Under the pieces are notes generated by a model. The model had not been told where the DNA came from. It was given only the letters and a program-made list of their open reading frames with translations, and searched no databases. DNA of 64,000 nucleotides, taken from the NCBI GenBank assembly GCA_943735955.1, contig OX030956.1, positions 12,665,894 to 12,729,893 on the forward strand, read 5' to 3'. This stretch comes from Piscicola geometra (taxonomy: Eukaryota; Annelida; Clitellata; Hirudinida; Piscicolidae). Each line of letters begins with the position of its first letter. The first letter of the stretch is position 1. Shown piece by piece: positions 11,251 through 57,596 of this stretch. The translations under genes were made by a program, and so were the position numbers.

Positions 11251-14104
11251 CTGCAGAAAAATTAGTTTTTATTATTTAAATTTATTAATTAATAAATAAA
11301 GATTATATTTTAGACAAAAAGAGACCAGTCAAGGTGACATTAAGGCATAATCAAAACGAAAAGGAATTAATCAAAGTTAAAAATCTTCAAGATTAATTGC
11401 AGTGTCTTTTGCACAGACTTGAATTAATGCTTATTTTGAAGGCATGAAACAGTATTTTTGGCAAACTAATTGAATATATATTTTTTCAATTTTAATCTAG
11501 GCCTGCTTAATTTAAGTGCACTGTTTAGAAAAATAAACACTACTTTACTCATGATGATGATGAAGATGTAGTACTGATAATGATTAGGTTATTTGAGACA
11601 TTACCACAACTAATAATTAATTGAGAATGGTGAGGATAACTCATTATTTTAATGAAACCCAATATCCGATCATCACAGCTGGTGATGACGAATATGATGA
11701 TGATGATGACGAATACGGTGATGATGATGACGAATGATGATGATGATAAGAAACTATTGAAACGTGTGGGGCTGATGATAAGCCCTAAGAAGTAATTGAT
11801 GCCTTAGTTTCGGCAAAAGTCATGCAGGTCGACCTTTGAAGGAAGACCACGTCATCAGATTAAGATTAATGCAGTAGGCCCATTACGAACCACACACATG
11901 CACGCATGCACCATTAAGTTGATACAATGTATAGCGCGCCCCTCAAATGTGATTCCCTATTTCTGGGTCTTTGAAATTGCTACAAAGAGAAAGAGATACC
12001 AGTGATAAAGTCCGAGGGAGCGTCATGAAGGCCTACTGGCCACAGTGAAAGATTTGATTTCCATTTTTTCGTTCTTCAGGGCACTGCATAGGAAGGCCAA
12101 AAAGAGGAAGACAAAGGAAACGATGCGGAGAAAACATGGGCGAATGGAAAGCGTTGAAGCTCAACGATTAATCTCAAAAATAGGAAAAGCAAAAAGAATG
12201 TGGGAATTTTGGTGGAAGTTTTATTATAGTGATCAAACAGTGTACAAGACTATGGAAGACTGACTCACTGAAGAGTTTTTTTAGCCTAAACCGGCATGAA
12301 AGAGCGAACGTAAGCTTTAAAAAGTGATTTAAATCATTTGAAAATGCCGTAAATAGAAACCTCTAATCTAAATGTGCAGTGTTTTGCGAGACTTTGTTGA
12401 AAAAAGTATCAGTGAATTATGTATTATACCTTTAAAAAGGCTTTAAAAACATCTTTAACCTTTTTTTAAAAAAAGAATTTGTTTGAAAAATTTCTAGGAT
12501 GGTGTGATTTTTAAAGCAAGAATATTCAACTGATCATTTTAATGGCTGCAATAACATTTTTAGTAGTTACTCAATATCTAATTTATGTTATTTATTACAT
12601 ATTTATTTGGTTTGAAAATATTTAATCAAGATTTTAAGACAATTTTTGAATTTTAAATAATATTAAAAAATTTATTTTAAGGAATTTAATCTTTAATGGA
12701 AATTAAATGGAATTAAAATTGATAACAATTAATATAAACACCAACCTTGATAAACATCCATTAGTTGACATTTCTTAAAGAGCAGGAAAAACGAATATTC
12801 ACAATAACTATGAATTAAAAATGAAAAAATTAGTTCCAAAAGTTCATAGAGGGTTTCTTTGTGTGAGTGCAAGATAATTAATATTTTTTAAATTCAAAAT
12901 GGCTAATCCAAAGATTATAATGGGAAGAGATGAGTTATGGAGGTGGCACTGATCCAATGGCTTCTCACATTTCCTGCTGTCAGACTGGAAGGAGTTTTGG
13001 GATTTATGTAAATAATCTTTATGGCAAAAAATTATTTAACCTATATGTGAATATTCATTTTTTTATAGAATTAAGGTTGCTTGTAGTTGTTATTTTTAGT
13101 TTATCTGATCTCATTTAATAAAAGTTTTTTATATTAATGATAAATCTTTACAGCTAAAAAAATTATTTTCTGAATTATATTATTTTATATTAATGAGAAA
13201 CCAAATTAAAAACATTGAAAAATTATATTCCATGTAGAACTTGAAATTAGATGATGAAGTCAACAGAATATATAAGATATAGTCGTATTATTAATTCTGA
13301 TCTAACTTGGAAAATAATTCAACTTTAATCAATCAAATTATTATTTAATTATTAAACCGAAAAAAGTTATTGATTTCTTTTTGATACTCAAAACCGGCTA
13401 TTGATACAATGCAAGAATAAATAATTTTTTATTGTTAAAAATCAAGAAAAATTATTTTACAAAATTCTAAATTTGAAAGAAATTAAAATCATACTTATGA
13501 AATGTAATTATTTAAGAAATTCTTATAATCGGAAACTAAAATCAAGCACTGACAAAAAAGTAATATTTATTTTGAAGACATTTGTGAAAGCTTTTTTTGT
13601 GAATTTATATTTAAGAGGATTACCTTAACGTTAACAAAGCAAACTAAAATACAGAGAAACTTAAGATGAGTAGGCCTGAATGTAGATATTAGAGTGTAAC
13701 ATGGTGAAATTATTATTATGTTTCGGTGAGATTTAGATGCGCTTGACTAATAGCGTTATTTTTTATTCCTTTTCAAATTCAACATTAAAAAACTGAAATT
13801 AATATTTGGTATTTTTTTATTTAAAGTTTAACTCAATTTCTTTTTTACCTATTATAATTTTTCCTAGCAAAGCGCTGTGCATCGTATACCTGTATTGTTT
13901 GCAGGTACAAGAACTTTTGATAAATACATTTGGAAGTTTTCTAATATAATGCATTTTTTAAAATTCATTTTCAAAACGAAAAAATCGAATTAAACAGCAA
14001 AAAATTAAAGTGACAACTGGAGATTAAAACACCTAGTCTGAACTACAAAAAATTTTCTGTTCCCTAGAAAAAACCCCATTTAAACTTCTAATTTCCTCCC
14101 CAAA
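11251..14104. other. Intergenic AT-rich region
   Basis: About 2.85 kb between the first recognised exon of the zinc-finger gene (minus) and the claudin-like gene (plus). It should hold the 5' end and promoter of the former, but no exon with a start codon could be recognised. A short GATGATGACGAATA repeat lies near 11690-11745. Apart from the LINE remnant near 12.1 kb nothing else is supported. Confidence 0.5.
12091..12171 (+). mobile_element. LINE reverse-transcriptase C-terminal relic
   Basis: Plus-strand translation gives GRPKRGRQRKRCGENMGEW and then a stop. The Gly-Arg-Pro-x-Arg-Gly-Arg run followed by a Trp-containing segment matches a motif common at the end of non-LTR retrotransposon polyproteins in invertebrates. 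Downstream sequence to about 12263 continues the similarity weakly with stops and frame changes, so this is a dead fragment of an element different from the LINE at 27.8 kb. The call rests on recognising the motif only. Confidence 0.5.
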
Positions 14105-14865
14105 ATGAGTTCGCCCAAAGAAGGCTACAGCACGTACAAGCTAGCGGCAGTGGCTTGTCTGGGGGTAGCCATCTTGTTTCACTTGATCAGCATATCCGCT
14201 CCTAACTGGGCCTACTCCAACCCAGACAAGTCGGACCGCATGGACCATATCGGCCTCTGGAAGTTCTGCACCTACTCTGTCAATGGCGGAGACCGCTGCG
14301 ATGACTTCGTCGACATCATCTACGGGGGTCACATTTTTATGCATTATGTCACATTTTCATAGATTAGGACATTTCAAAATTAATTGCGAATCAAGCTTGT
14401 CCATTTTTATAAAAGACATTATACATTAATGATTATTGAAGTTACATATGATCAGGAAAAAAATTTCTATTTTCAAATTCATTTAGCAAAAATAATTTTA
14501 CAATGTGTTAACTAATGTTTTTTAAATTCACAGATTGGTTGAAGGCGTGCCAGTCATTCATGGTTCTGTCGCTCTTCACACTGCCCGCCGCCATTGGCCT
14601 CTTCGCCATGATAACCTTCGTTCCAGAATTCGAAAACAACATGACGGTTGTGGGAACGGCCCTCGGAGTTACTGGCATTACTGCACTTTTCACGCTGATC
14701 ACAGTGGCCTCGTTTGGCGCAAAGTTCCAAGAGTACTTCGACACCAAAGAGCCTCAGTGGGCGGCAAGTGGAGATATTGGAGTGCTCGACTGGGCTTTTG
14801 GCTTGGCCGTCGTTGACATGCTTTTAACCGTTGCTGCTGTTGTCTTAGGAGCACTTGGAATTTAA
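14105..14865 (+). CDS. Claudin/PMP22-like four-pass membrane protein
   Basis: Two exons, 14105-14327 and 14534-14865, join in phase through a 206-base intron (GGTCAC donor, TTCACAG acceptor) to give 184 residues. Four hydrophobic segments lie at about residues 13-31, 82-104, 110-135 and 155-183. The first extracellular loop carries the claudin-superfamily signature: W35, GLW at 50-52, C55 and C65. Such proteins act in septate or tight junctions, or as calcium-channel-gamma/PMP22-type adaptors at the plasma membrane. Length matches the family (about 160-230). The subfamily cannot be decided. Codon use is GC-balanced against very AT-rich flanks. The ATG follows a CCCCAAA context and is the only in-frame candidate upstream of the first membrane segment. 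Confidence 0.8.
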
Positions 14866-15583
14866 AGTTTAATATTTTTTATTCGTAAATTTAAATCTTT
14901 TTATTCGACCATTTATTATTGTTTTCATCGCTTTATAGTAAACGATGTCTTTTTGTCCATCAGTGGAAATGTCAATATATAAAAAAACTTTAATACCATT
15001 TTATTTTAACGTGCATGTTTTTCGTCAATAGTACATTTGTATGTTTTATCTCGAACAGAGTTCATATTAGAAAATCAAAGTTCACCAAAAAGTATGGAAA
15101 GTTCAATTTTTAAGACTCAATTTCTTTAATGTATATTCAGGTCAGAAAGTGACCAAGTAGTGAATTGGTAGCTGATTGTGTAATGATTCAATCAATCAAC
15201 CAATCAATCAATAAAAGGGCGCTATAGAAATCATTAGTGATTGATTGATTGATAAAATCATAGTTGAATGAAACTGAAATCGTACCATAACTCAGTGACC
15301 AATAGTTCATAAATGCATGTTTTCAAATAATTCTGTAGCAAATGGAAAAATATTTTATCTTTCAAGTAAAAACGACCTGCAATAAAAAAATTTATAAAAC
15401 AAGTTTTTTTCTGATTTATTAAATTTATTTGAAAAAATGCTATATTAAATTAAATTATTTTTTTCTTATTTCAATAATATCGACAATGAATAGTCAAACG
15501 ATGATAACTGATTCAAATTGAGAAACTTTATCCATTAAGCGCTTCTTCATTTTTTGGTAATTTTCCAACATTGATAATAAAAA
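14866..15583. other. Spacer between claudin-like gene and YY1
   Basis: About 700 bases of AT-rich sequence that must contain the 3' UTR of the claudin-like gene and the promoter of the YY1 gene. Apart from the short dispersed repeat at 15213-15256 I see no further structure. An AATAAA at 15210-15215 coincides with the edge of that repeat and may or may not be used for polyadenylation. Confidence 0.5.
15213..15256 (+). repeat. Dispersed GGGCGCTATA element tail with (GATT)n
   Basis: The sequence AAAGGGCGCTATAGAAATC, then ATTAGTGATTGATTGATT, is nearly identical (one mismatch over about 38 bases) to positions 56217-56256. A GCGCTATA motif followed by a short microsatellite is typical of the 3' end of CR1/L2-like LINEs and of the SINEs that borrow it. 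Only the terminal part is present here. Confidence 0.6.
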
Positions 15584-18954
<3,371 letters not shown>

Positions 18955-19218
18955 AGTGTGCTCTTTGTTGGGGTTGTTGGTTGTTTTGCGTGGGTTTATT
19001 GGGCGATTGTTGTTGTGTACACTGTTGTTGCTGTTTTTGGGTGGTTTATTTTTGGTTGTGTGGGCTGTTGTTGTTGGGGTAGTCTTTGCAGTTGTTGTGT
19101 GTTTTTGTTGCGGGTTTTATTGCCTTGCTTTCGGTAATGTTGCCATAGTTATTGGTCGTAACAGCCTACTGTTTATATTTATAATTATTCACAAATGCAT
19201 ATTCATGACTTATTAATG

Positions 19219-19224
19219 AATAAA
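19219..19224 (+). promoter_or_regulatory. Candidate poly(A) signal of YY1
   Basis: AATAAA lies 265 bases after the YY1 stop codon, within AT-rich sequence and followed by further A/T-rich DNA. It is the first canonical hexamer downstream of the stop, so a short 3' UTR is likely. Confidence 0.5.
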
Positions 19225-21314
19225 ACATTCTTCACAGAAATTCCATAAATTATCGATTCAAAACTGTACCAACGTGAGTTATCATTCATTCATTCATTTA
19301 TTATCACATAAATTAAATAAAACTTAACTCAGTTGATAATTATAATACATTAAATACAATTTAACTCAGTTGATAATTATAATACATTATATTACAATAC
19401 AAACCCAATTGCAAGTATCTTTTCTGTATCAAGCCGCTCATTCATGCTTGTTCATTATTATTAATTACTTCAAAGCTCTATGCACCCACCCGACCAATCA
19501 GGCAATGGGTTGATTATGACGTCAAACTTGAAATGGAGGACGAGATTTGAGGGCAGTCAATCAGCATCATCATCAGGTCTCTACACACACACACACACGC
19601 ACAAACACACACACAAACACACACACACAAAAACACACACAGGAGTTCAGAGTGTGAGCACCCGCCTTACCATCTTGTCTGGACTCTCAACACCTTCACA
19701 CACCAACCCTCGTCATCCATTTGTTCATTAAGGCTATCCTTGTAATTAGACTACATTTTATTATTTTGAAGATTATTTATTACGCTTATTTTGTACGAAT
19801 ATTATTATTATTGTTATTATTTTTTAGATTTTTATTTTGTTTTTTTTTCGATTTTTATTAGGTTTATTTTTTACGATTATTATTATTATTATTATTAATG
19901 ATTTCTCCATTATATCATCTACACACTCATCTTCTCAAATAATTACGATAACTGCCTAAAAGAAATTTAATTATTCGTTTCATATATCTAAATATGATTA
20001 ATTAATTATTAAATATAAATAAAACATATAATTAATTAATCTAATTTATGTATCAAGTGAACATTTCAATGTATATGTGTTACATTGTGCGGTAATTAGG
20101 TAGTAAACATAATTGCTCTAATGAGCTTATTACTTCAATTACTTTTTATATTTAAAAATATTTTCATTTTGATCTGGTTGTCTTCAAATTTTCTAGGGTT
20201 TATACATTTTAAAATCATCTTTTTAACCTCTGAATGCACTATTAACTTGGCATGCAACTAAAGTTTACAGCATTCAGTAACAGTTTCATTATACTACACT
20301 AATTACTAATTTAATTTTATACTATAATTAATTAGTATTATTATCATTAATTGATGATGCCGTAAATAAAAATTAAAGCCTTCAATCCTTCGTCGAAATC
20401 AATCGAAAGTGGAATTTAGACAATTTATTTCAATATCATCAGACCAATTATACTTCGAGATTAATTTTCGCAAATCAAAATGACAAATACATTAAAAATT
20501 TCATTTTGTGAAACAGAATTCTTTCCTAATTTAAACTATGTGTGTGTTGGTTTGCCACGGGGGGAGGGGTCTATAGGCGACCTCTACGGCATGTTCAATG
20601 GCAGATTGAATACCTTGCAAGAAGATGCGTCAGACGAAGCCATCAAAGCGATTCGAAAGATTGAAATTGAGTGAGAAGTAGTAATAGATCTTGTTTGCTT
20701 TATGCGGACTCCTTGAATACACCAGCTCCAATTGGGCGCTTCAGTGAAACTTGCTTGCGCGGGTGAGCGACTTGACGCATTGCATTTATTAAAAAGACGA
20801 GTTAGTGACGTTTTGTACACGGCAGACGGCATATGTACAATTCTCACACACACAAACAAACACACGCACACACACGAACACACACAAACGAACACACACG
20901 CACACACACACACACACACACACGAACACACACAGCGTGCGCCAGCATGAGCGAATGAAAGATCTAGAGTGCATGGACATGCGCACAAGATTCGACATTA
21001 AAAGTGACCTTTCTATCACACCTATTTAAGTTATTTAATATGAATAATAACATTAATTTAAATAATTATTAATTTATAATGGTCATACTGGTTAAGGGTA
21101 TTTATTTTTAATGGTTATACCAGTTATATGCATCAATTTAAGCAATAATTAAATGTATTATAATATTTATACCAGTTATAAGCCTAGATGGAAATATTCG
21201 ACGAAGAAATTTTCAAAATATGATCCTCCTAATTTCAGATTGAAAATACTCGAAGGGAGTGAGGGGAGTGCAGGTGAGCACCACCATTCCACCAACGTGC
21301 ATACTCACTGGAAA

Positions 21315-21669
21315 GCGATGATGATGATGATGAAGCTGATGATGATGATGTGGCTGATGATGATGATGATGTGGCTGATGATGATGATGAAGCTGATGAT
21401 GTGGCTGATGATGATAATGATGATGTGGTTGATGATGATGATGATGATGATGTGGCTGATGATGATGATGATGATGAAGCTGATGATGTGGCTGATGATG
21501 ATGATGATGATGTGGCTGATGATGATGATGATGATGATGTGGCTGATGATGATGATGATAATGATGATGATGATGTGGCTGATGATGATGATGATGATGA
21601 TGTGGCTGATGATGATGATGATGATGAAGCTGATGATGTGGCTGATGATGATGATGATGATGATGTGGC

Positions 21670-21704
<35 letters not shown>

Positions 21705-22075
21705 TGGCTGATGATGATGATGAAGCTGATGATGATGATGTGGCTGATGATGATGATGATGATGATGAAGCTGATGATGTGGCTGATGATGATAATGATG
21801 ATGTGGTTGATGATGATGATGATGATGATGTGGCTGATGATGATGATGATGATGAAGCTGATGATGTGGCTGATGATGATGATGATGATGTGGCTGATGA
21901 TGATGATGATGATGATGATGATGTGGCTGATGATGATGATGATGATGAAGCTGATGATGTGGCTGATGATGATGATCATGATGATGAAGCTGATGATGAT
22001 GATGATGATGAAGCTGATGATGATGATGAAGCTGATGATGATGATGATGATGATGTGGCTGATGATGATGATGAC
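21315..22075. repeat. GAT-based array with higher-order period
   Basis: About 750 bases of GATGAT triplets punctuated by GTGGCT and GAAGCT, all kept in the same triplet register. This leaves both strands free of stops for about 250-320 codons (Asp-rich or Met-rich on plus, Ile-rich on minus). A variant segment containing GATAATGATGATGTGGTT occurs near 21413 and again near 21791, 378 bases apart with matching flanks, so a block of about 126 triplets was duplicated. No start context or splice sites support translation. Confidence 0.9.
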
Positions 22076-22489
22076 CGAAAATTTGAAAAATTCATCTAGC
22101 GGTTGGCTTGAAGTTTGACAAGAAAAACAAACCAATTAACCAGGTCTTAATTATAAAAATAATTAATTGATATTAATTAGTCATTAAGATGATTAATGAC
22201 CACTTCAGGCTAGATTATGACACCGCATAGTCTTAAATATAGTATAGCTTTATGTAATTATCTATATGATAGTGATGAAGGCGATGATAATAATGATGTT
22301 GGTGATGATAATGATAATGATGATGGTAATGATAATGATGAAGATGTTGGTGATGATGATGATTATTTTTATGGGTAGTATTTTTTTTGCAATTAGTATT
22401 ATATTCCATATAAGTCTATTCCAATTCAAACGAAGCTTCTTCAATGACGCATTAAGTAACCGCAAATAAACTCGAAGCATGTCAATTAA

Positions 22490-22741
22490 CTAACCAAACA
22501 GCCAACCAAGCAACCAACCAAGCAACCAACCAAGCAAGCAACCAAGCAAGCAACCAAGCAAGCAACCAAGCAAGCAACCAAGCAAGCAACCAAGCAAGCA
22601 ACCAAGCAACCAACCAAGCAACCAACCAAGCAAGCAACCAAGCAACCAACCAAGCAAGCAACCAAGCAAGCAACCAAGCAAGCAACCAAGCAAGCAACCA
22701 AGCAAGCAACCAACCAAGCAAGCAACCAAGCAAGCAAGTAA
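22490..22741. repeat. 12-bp ACCAAGCAAGCA array
   Basis: About 250 bases built from ACCAAGCAAGCA and ACCAACCAAGCA units. All minus-strand frames are open (AWLLAWLL-type, Leu/Trp/Cys-rich), which is a property of the repeat. There are no other coding signs. Confidence 0.9.
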
Positions 22742-23875
22742 CCAAAAAGTGAATGAATAAATGATGAATATAGCATTGAAATGTCTGCAAATAACACGTA
22801 TTGGTGTCTCTAGGACGTTTGTACATTAGCCAAGTTCCTCCGAACCGGCGGGAATATTATGCATGGGTGTTTGCGCAGTGATTAAATCATTTAGAACTTT
22901 AAATTACGATAATGATGATTAATTATTAGTTTAATCATGAATTTAAATATACATGCATCAATGAAGAATTAAAGATATACTCAATTAATAATTTAAATTG
23001 AAAAATAAGTTTCGTATCAAATGCAAGAAATGGTCTGCACAGAAGCTAGCGAAGTAACGATTCATACCAAGCTATTTGTACAATATTGACAGAAAAGAGA
23101 ATTTCGAAAGTTGCAAAGAGTTCTCATGGCTGACCAGAGGGCTTCGAAATGAATGAAAGATATGTGTAGTGAACTTTTTATATGAAGAAATTAAGCTTTA
23201 TGGCATCATGAACAGAAGTTGCAAGTAATAAATCAAATGAATTAAGAGAATAAAATTGATTTTTAATTGATTTTATAATTTTTTTACGTCAATTAGGTAC
23301 TATAAAAACTTATTAGTTATAACTTATTATAATTGTTATCATAACACAATTCACAGCAAACGGTCGCCTATCAATGTAACAAGTGTTCAATTAATGTTCT
23401 AAGAAGTTTTTAAAAGAAGGAACGATCAAGAATGTATGTCTGAACGGCATCTACCCTCCGCCACAAAGTCTCAGCGAGCGTAGGCGCTTCTTGAACACCG
23501 CTGCCTCGTTGCTTAAGCCTCCACCATGAGCTGCGGTGGACGGGGCAAACGTCGATGAAATGGCAAATTCTCAAGCGTGCTTGCTTGCTGGCGTAATGCC
23601 TTCTACGAGGAGTATTTTCGTTTTTGTATTTATGGTGTTTATGTCGTTCAACTTAGTGGCTCAACAGATCGTTGTTAACTTACACGGCCTATGCTAGAGA
23701 GGCGGATTGGAGAAAATACAAAAGGGAGCGATGGAAAGATGGGTCAAGCCACGCAAGAAAGCGTCTGAGAGCTGGAAAGGTAGTCTCGAAGCCAGCGCCA
23801 TGGAGTAGCCTGGCGTGCGGTGACTTCGATATCTGTATCTACAATAATTACAAGTCTTCTGAGGGGGGGGGGTGG

Positions 23876-55138
<31,263 letters not shown>

Positions 55139-55822
55139 TTGAAATGATAATTATTAAAAAACTTTTACAATCAAAAATAATTATTTACAAACGAATAATC
55201 CTTATGGTTTTATTTATCATAAAAATCCACTCAGAACCAGGTTTAAATTTGTTAATTATTCCGAATGAACGATAAAAAAATTATTGAGATGTCAGGATAG
55301 TAATCAAAACATTTAACCATGGAACTTATTTATTATAAAAAATAATTATTTTAATTATTTAATACTTTAAAATAATATATCTTTTAATAATAGAAGTTTT
55401 AAACTCTACGTCCATTTCTACACATAAGCCATGAGTCTACACATATACCTATAGTAAAATATATATATATTTGCTATATATATATGAGTCTACAATGTAG
55501 ACTCTACATATATCGACTGCTACTAAAAAAATATTTTCGTGTTGAAGCGCATTAAATTTATTTCTATTTATTTTATATCTTTTAAAACATTTTCTCTTTC
55601 ATCCTTTTAACTCTTTTCATTATATTATAATTAAAGCTTTGGTTAGCGGCTGCCATTTTGGCAGCCGCTCAAATAAATTTGTAGAATAAACGGTTTTGGG
55701 TATAATATATTAAAATTTTAGAATCTCAAGTCTAAATAAAAATAAAATTTAATTATTTAGAATGTTTTTAGTTCGAATGTTGGTTGTTTTGAATCTGTCG
55801 AGAATGGCCGCAGCAGACCAAG

Positions 55823-55957
55823 ATGGCCGCAGGGAATCAAGTGAGCTGCGACATAAAGGAGAAAACCTTCCATAACAGCAACATTTCCAATGCTGGCAAG
55901 GACTTCTCCTTCACCCTCTTTCGCAGCCTCGGCACCAGTGGCAAGACAGAAAATTGA
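55823..55957 (+). CDS. Possible small ORF, 44 codons, unrecognised
   Basis: An ATG in a good context (AAGATGG) opens a frame reading MAAGNQVSCDIKEKTFHNSN and ending GTSGKTEN. The stretch is clearly GC-richer and more codon-like than its AT-rich surroundings. An upstream overlapping ATG (55804) would give a 24-codon frame, so translation would not be simple. It could be a real short protein, a first exon, or part of a decayed gene or insertion. The function is unknown and the evidence is composition only. Confidence 0.25.
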   Translation: MAAGNQVSCDIKEKTFHNSNISNAGKDFSFTLFRSLGTSGKTEN

Positions 55958-56189
55958 GAAGAATGATGATTGTGTTTTGTTGTTTTGAGGATGATGTGGT
56001 GATGATTGTGCTGTGGTTTGAGTGTTGGTATTGTGGTGATGATTGAATTTTTTATTTCTGGTGATAGTGATTTTTTGGCGGTGATTGTCATGGTGGTGTG
56101 GGTGAGGTTGGATTATTGAGGTTGATTGTTTGTTAATATATATACATATATTGGTAGTGGTCTAAAAACCGTTTTATTTAACAAATTTA

Positions 56190-56258
56190 TTTGAAGAGCG
56201 CCTTTGTTCACTTAGTAAAGGGCGCTATACAAATCATTAGTGATTGATTGATTGATTG
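56190..56258 (+). mobile_element. SINE/LINE-like 3' tail with stem-loop and (GATT)n
   Basis: AGCGCCTTTGTTCAC, AAAGGGCGCTATAC and AAATC are followed by ATTAGTGATTGATTGATTG. The words GCGCCTTT and AAAGGGCGC can pair into a short stem, and a microsatellite follows. Such a stem plus tail is what reverse transcriptases of CR1/L2-type LINEs recognise, which fits a SINE or truncated LINE. The terminal 38 bases match 15217-15254. Confidence 0.55.
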
Positions 56259-57596
56259 AAAGCTTTGGTATACCGATGAATTTGCTGCCACGCCAGAAGA
56301 GGTTATTGAATTTCTTAAGTAACTTAAGTTAAGTTCAAGGTGTAATTTTTTTTATTATAAAAGGTTTCAGTAGTCAACATATGAATAACTCAACTTCTGG
56401 TGACAAAAATGAGTCTTGACCTACTGATGAAGACTAATGAATCAGCGCTAAGGTAATGCAACTTGTATCAAATCATTTTTACCACCTCCAGCATCAATGC
56501 ATAGAAGGTAACAAAAATATTTGACAAATTTAACGTTAAAACTTTATCTTTCGATATTTTAAATTATTACTTTAAATTCCTTTTTATTAAACCTTTTTGG
56601 AATCGAAAATAATCTCAAAACTCATGAAGGTTTGTGGGCATTCTGGCATAAAAATGTTCAATTTCAGGAATTATAAATAAAATAAGACAAATTTGAAAAC
56701 ATAAATAGGCTTTTTCTGTAGGCAAAATGAATTTTTAAATTCTGCAACACTTTTGCAATTGCATGAGCAGTGGCATTAGTGAATTACACGCGAGTAAGCT
56801 CCCTATCTCATGACACACCTCCCTCATGATTCTGTTGACATGAGGTACTGCGTCTTCCTTTCAAATGATTGCCCTTTAAGAAGCTTCAGCATAACTTTTA
56901 CGTCTTTTAAATAGAGAGTTGCAGTTGTGTGTTTTCTGAATATTAAGCAAGACTAACCGCTAAAAGATGTATCAGGTTGCAATGTGGAACTAGCAACTTT
57001 TAGTTTTGTTTATAATCCACTGAAATCGAGGAATGAAATCCTGACCGGTACTCGAAAAAGAAGTAAAATGAATTTTCAACAAGACTCAAAATAGCAAAAA
57101 AGCCTAAACACCAGTGCTAAAACAACAAAGTTACTTTTGTATTTAAGCATCATTGCGAAATAAATCATTTGTGATACTCGAGCCAGTTTGTAAACAGAAT
57201 TAATATTCAGCTTTAACCTCAAGCCCTATTATTCTTCTTCTTCACTACAGCCCATCTCTTTGTTGTTTTGCTTTTTGGTAAACCTACTTTGAATAATCAA
57301 ATAATAATATTATTAATAATGGTTTTGGATCGAGTGCTATTCGTTTCTACCATGCGTTTTGAGGGAATATATGCGGTCATGGGTCTAAATTTTAAAAATT
57401 ATTTTCAGGCAGTTTTATAATCCTAAGAGACACTTGCACTAGAAGTTTCGACTATAATTTTAGACCAGTTTACTAGAAGTTTCGACTATAATTTTAGACC
57501 AGTTTACTAGAAGTTTAGAATAACAATGAAGAATTTTTGGCTATAAATTAAATTAATTATATAATAGTCTAAAATAAATCATATCTAGAATATAAC

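Larger units (their letters stand above)
18955..23875. other. Intergenic region between YY1 and the WNK gene
   Basis: About 4.9 kb between the convergent ends of YY1 (plus) and the WNK gene (minus). It contains AC-repeat stretches (19578-19640 and 20848-20936), a 750-base GAT array, a 12-bp array and otherwise AT-rich unique DNA. Short open frames near 20480-20674 and 23672-23938 have no recognisable domain and are not annotated. GC-richer stretches at 20720-20830 and 23440-23600 look like old insertions but could not be identified. Confidence 0.5.
55139..57596. other. Spacer between the WNK start and the next minus-strand gene
   Basis: Should hold the WNK promoter and 5' UTR, very AT-rich to about 55780, and the 3' UTR of the gene ending at 57597. 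A TATATATATTTGCTATATATATA imperfect palindrome region lies at about 55457-55485. Positions 57438-57513 carry two copies of a ~35-base unit (ACTAGAAGTTTCGACTATAA and TTTTAGACCAGTTT). The small ORF and the element tail are listed separately. Confidence 0.5.

Noticed and set aside
20480..20674. 64-codon ORF in the YY1-WNK spacer
   Set aside because: No homology recognised, surrounded by AT-rich non-coding DNA, no supporting splice or poly(A) features.
55837..56091. 84-codon minus-strand ORF overlapping the small GC-rich island
   Set aside because: It is the antisense shadow of the 44-codon plus-strand frame and then continues into simple AC/AT-rich sequence.
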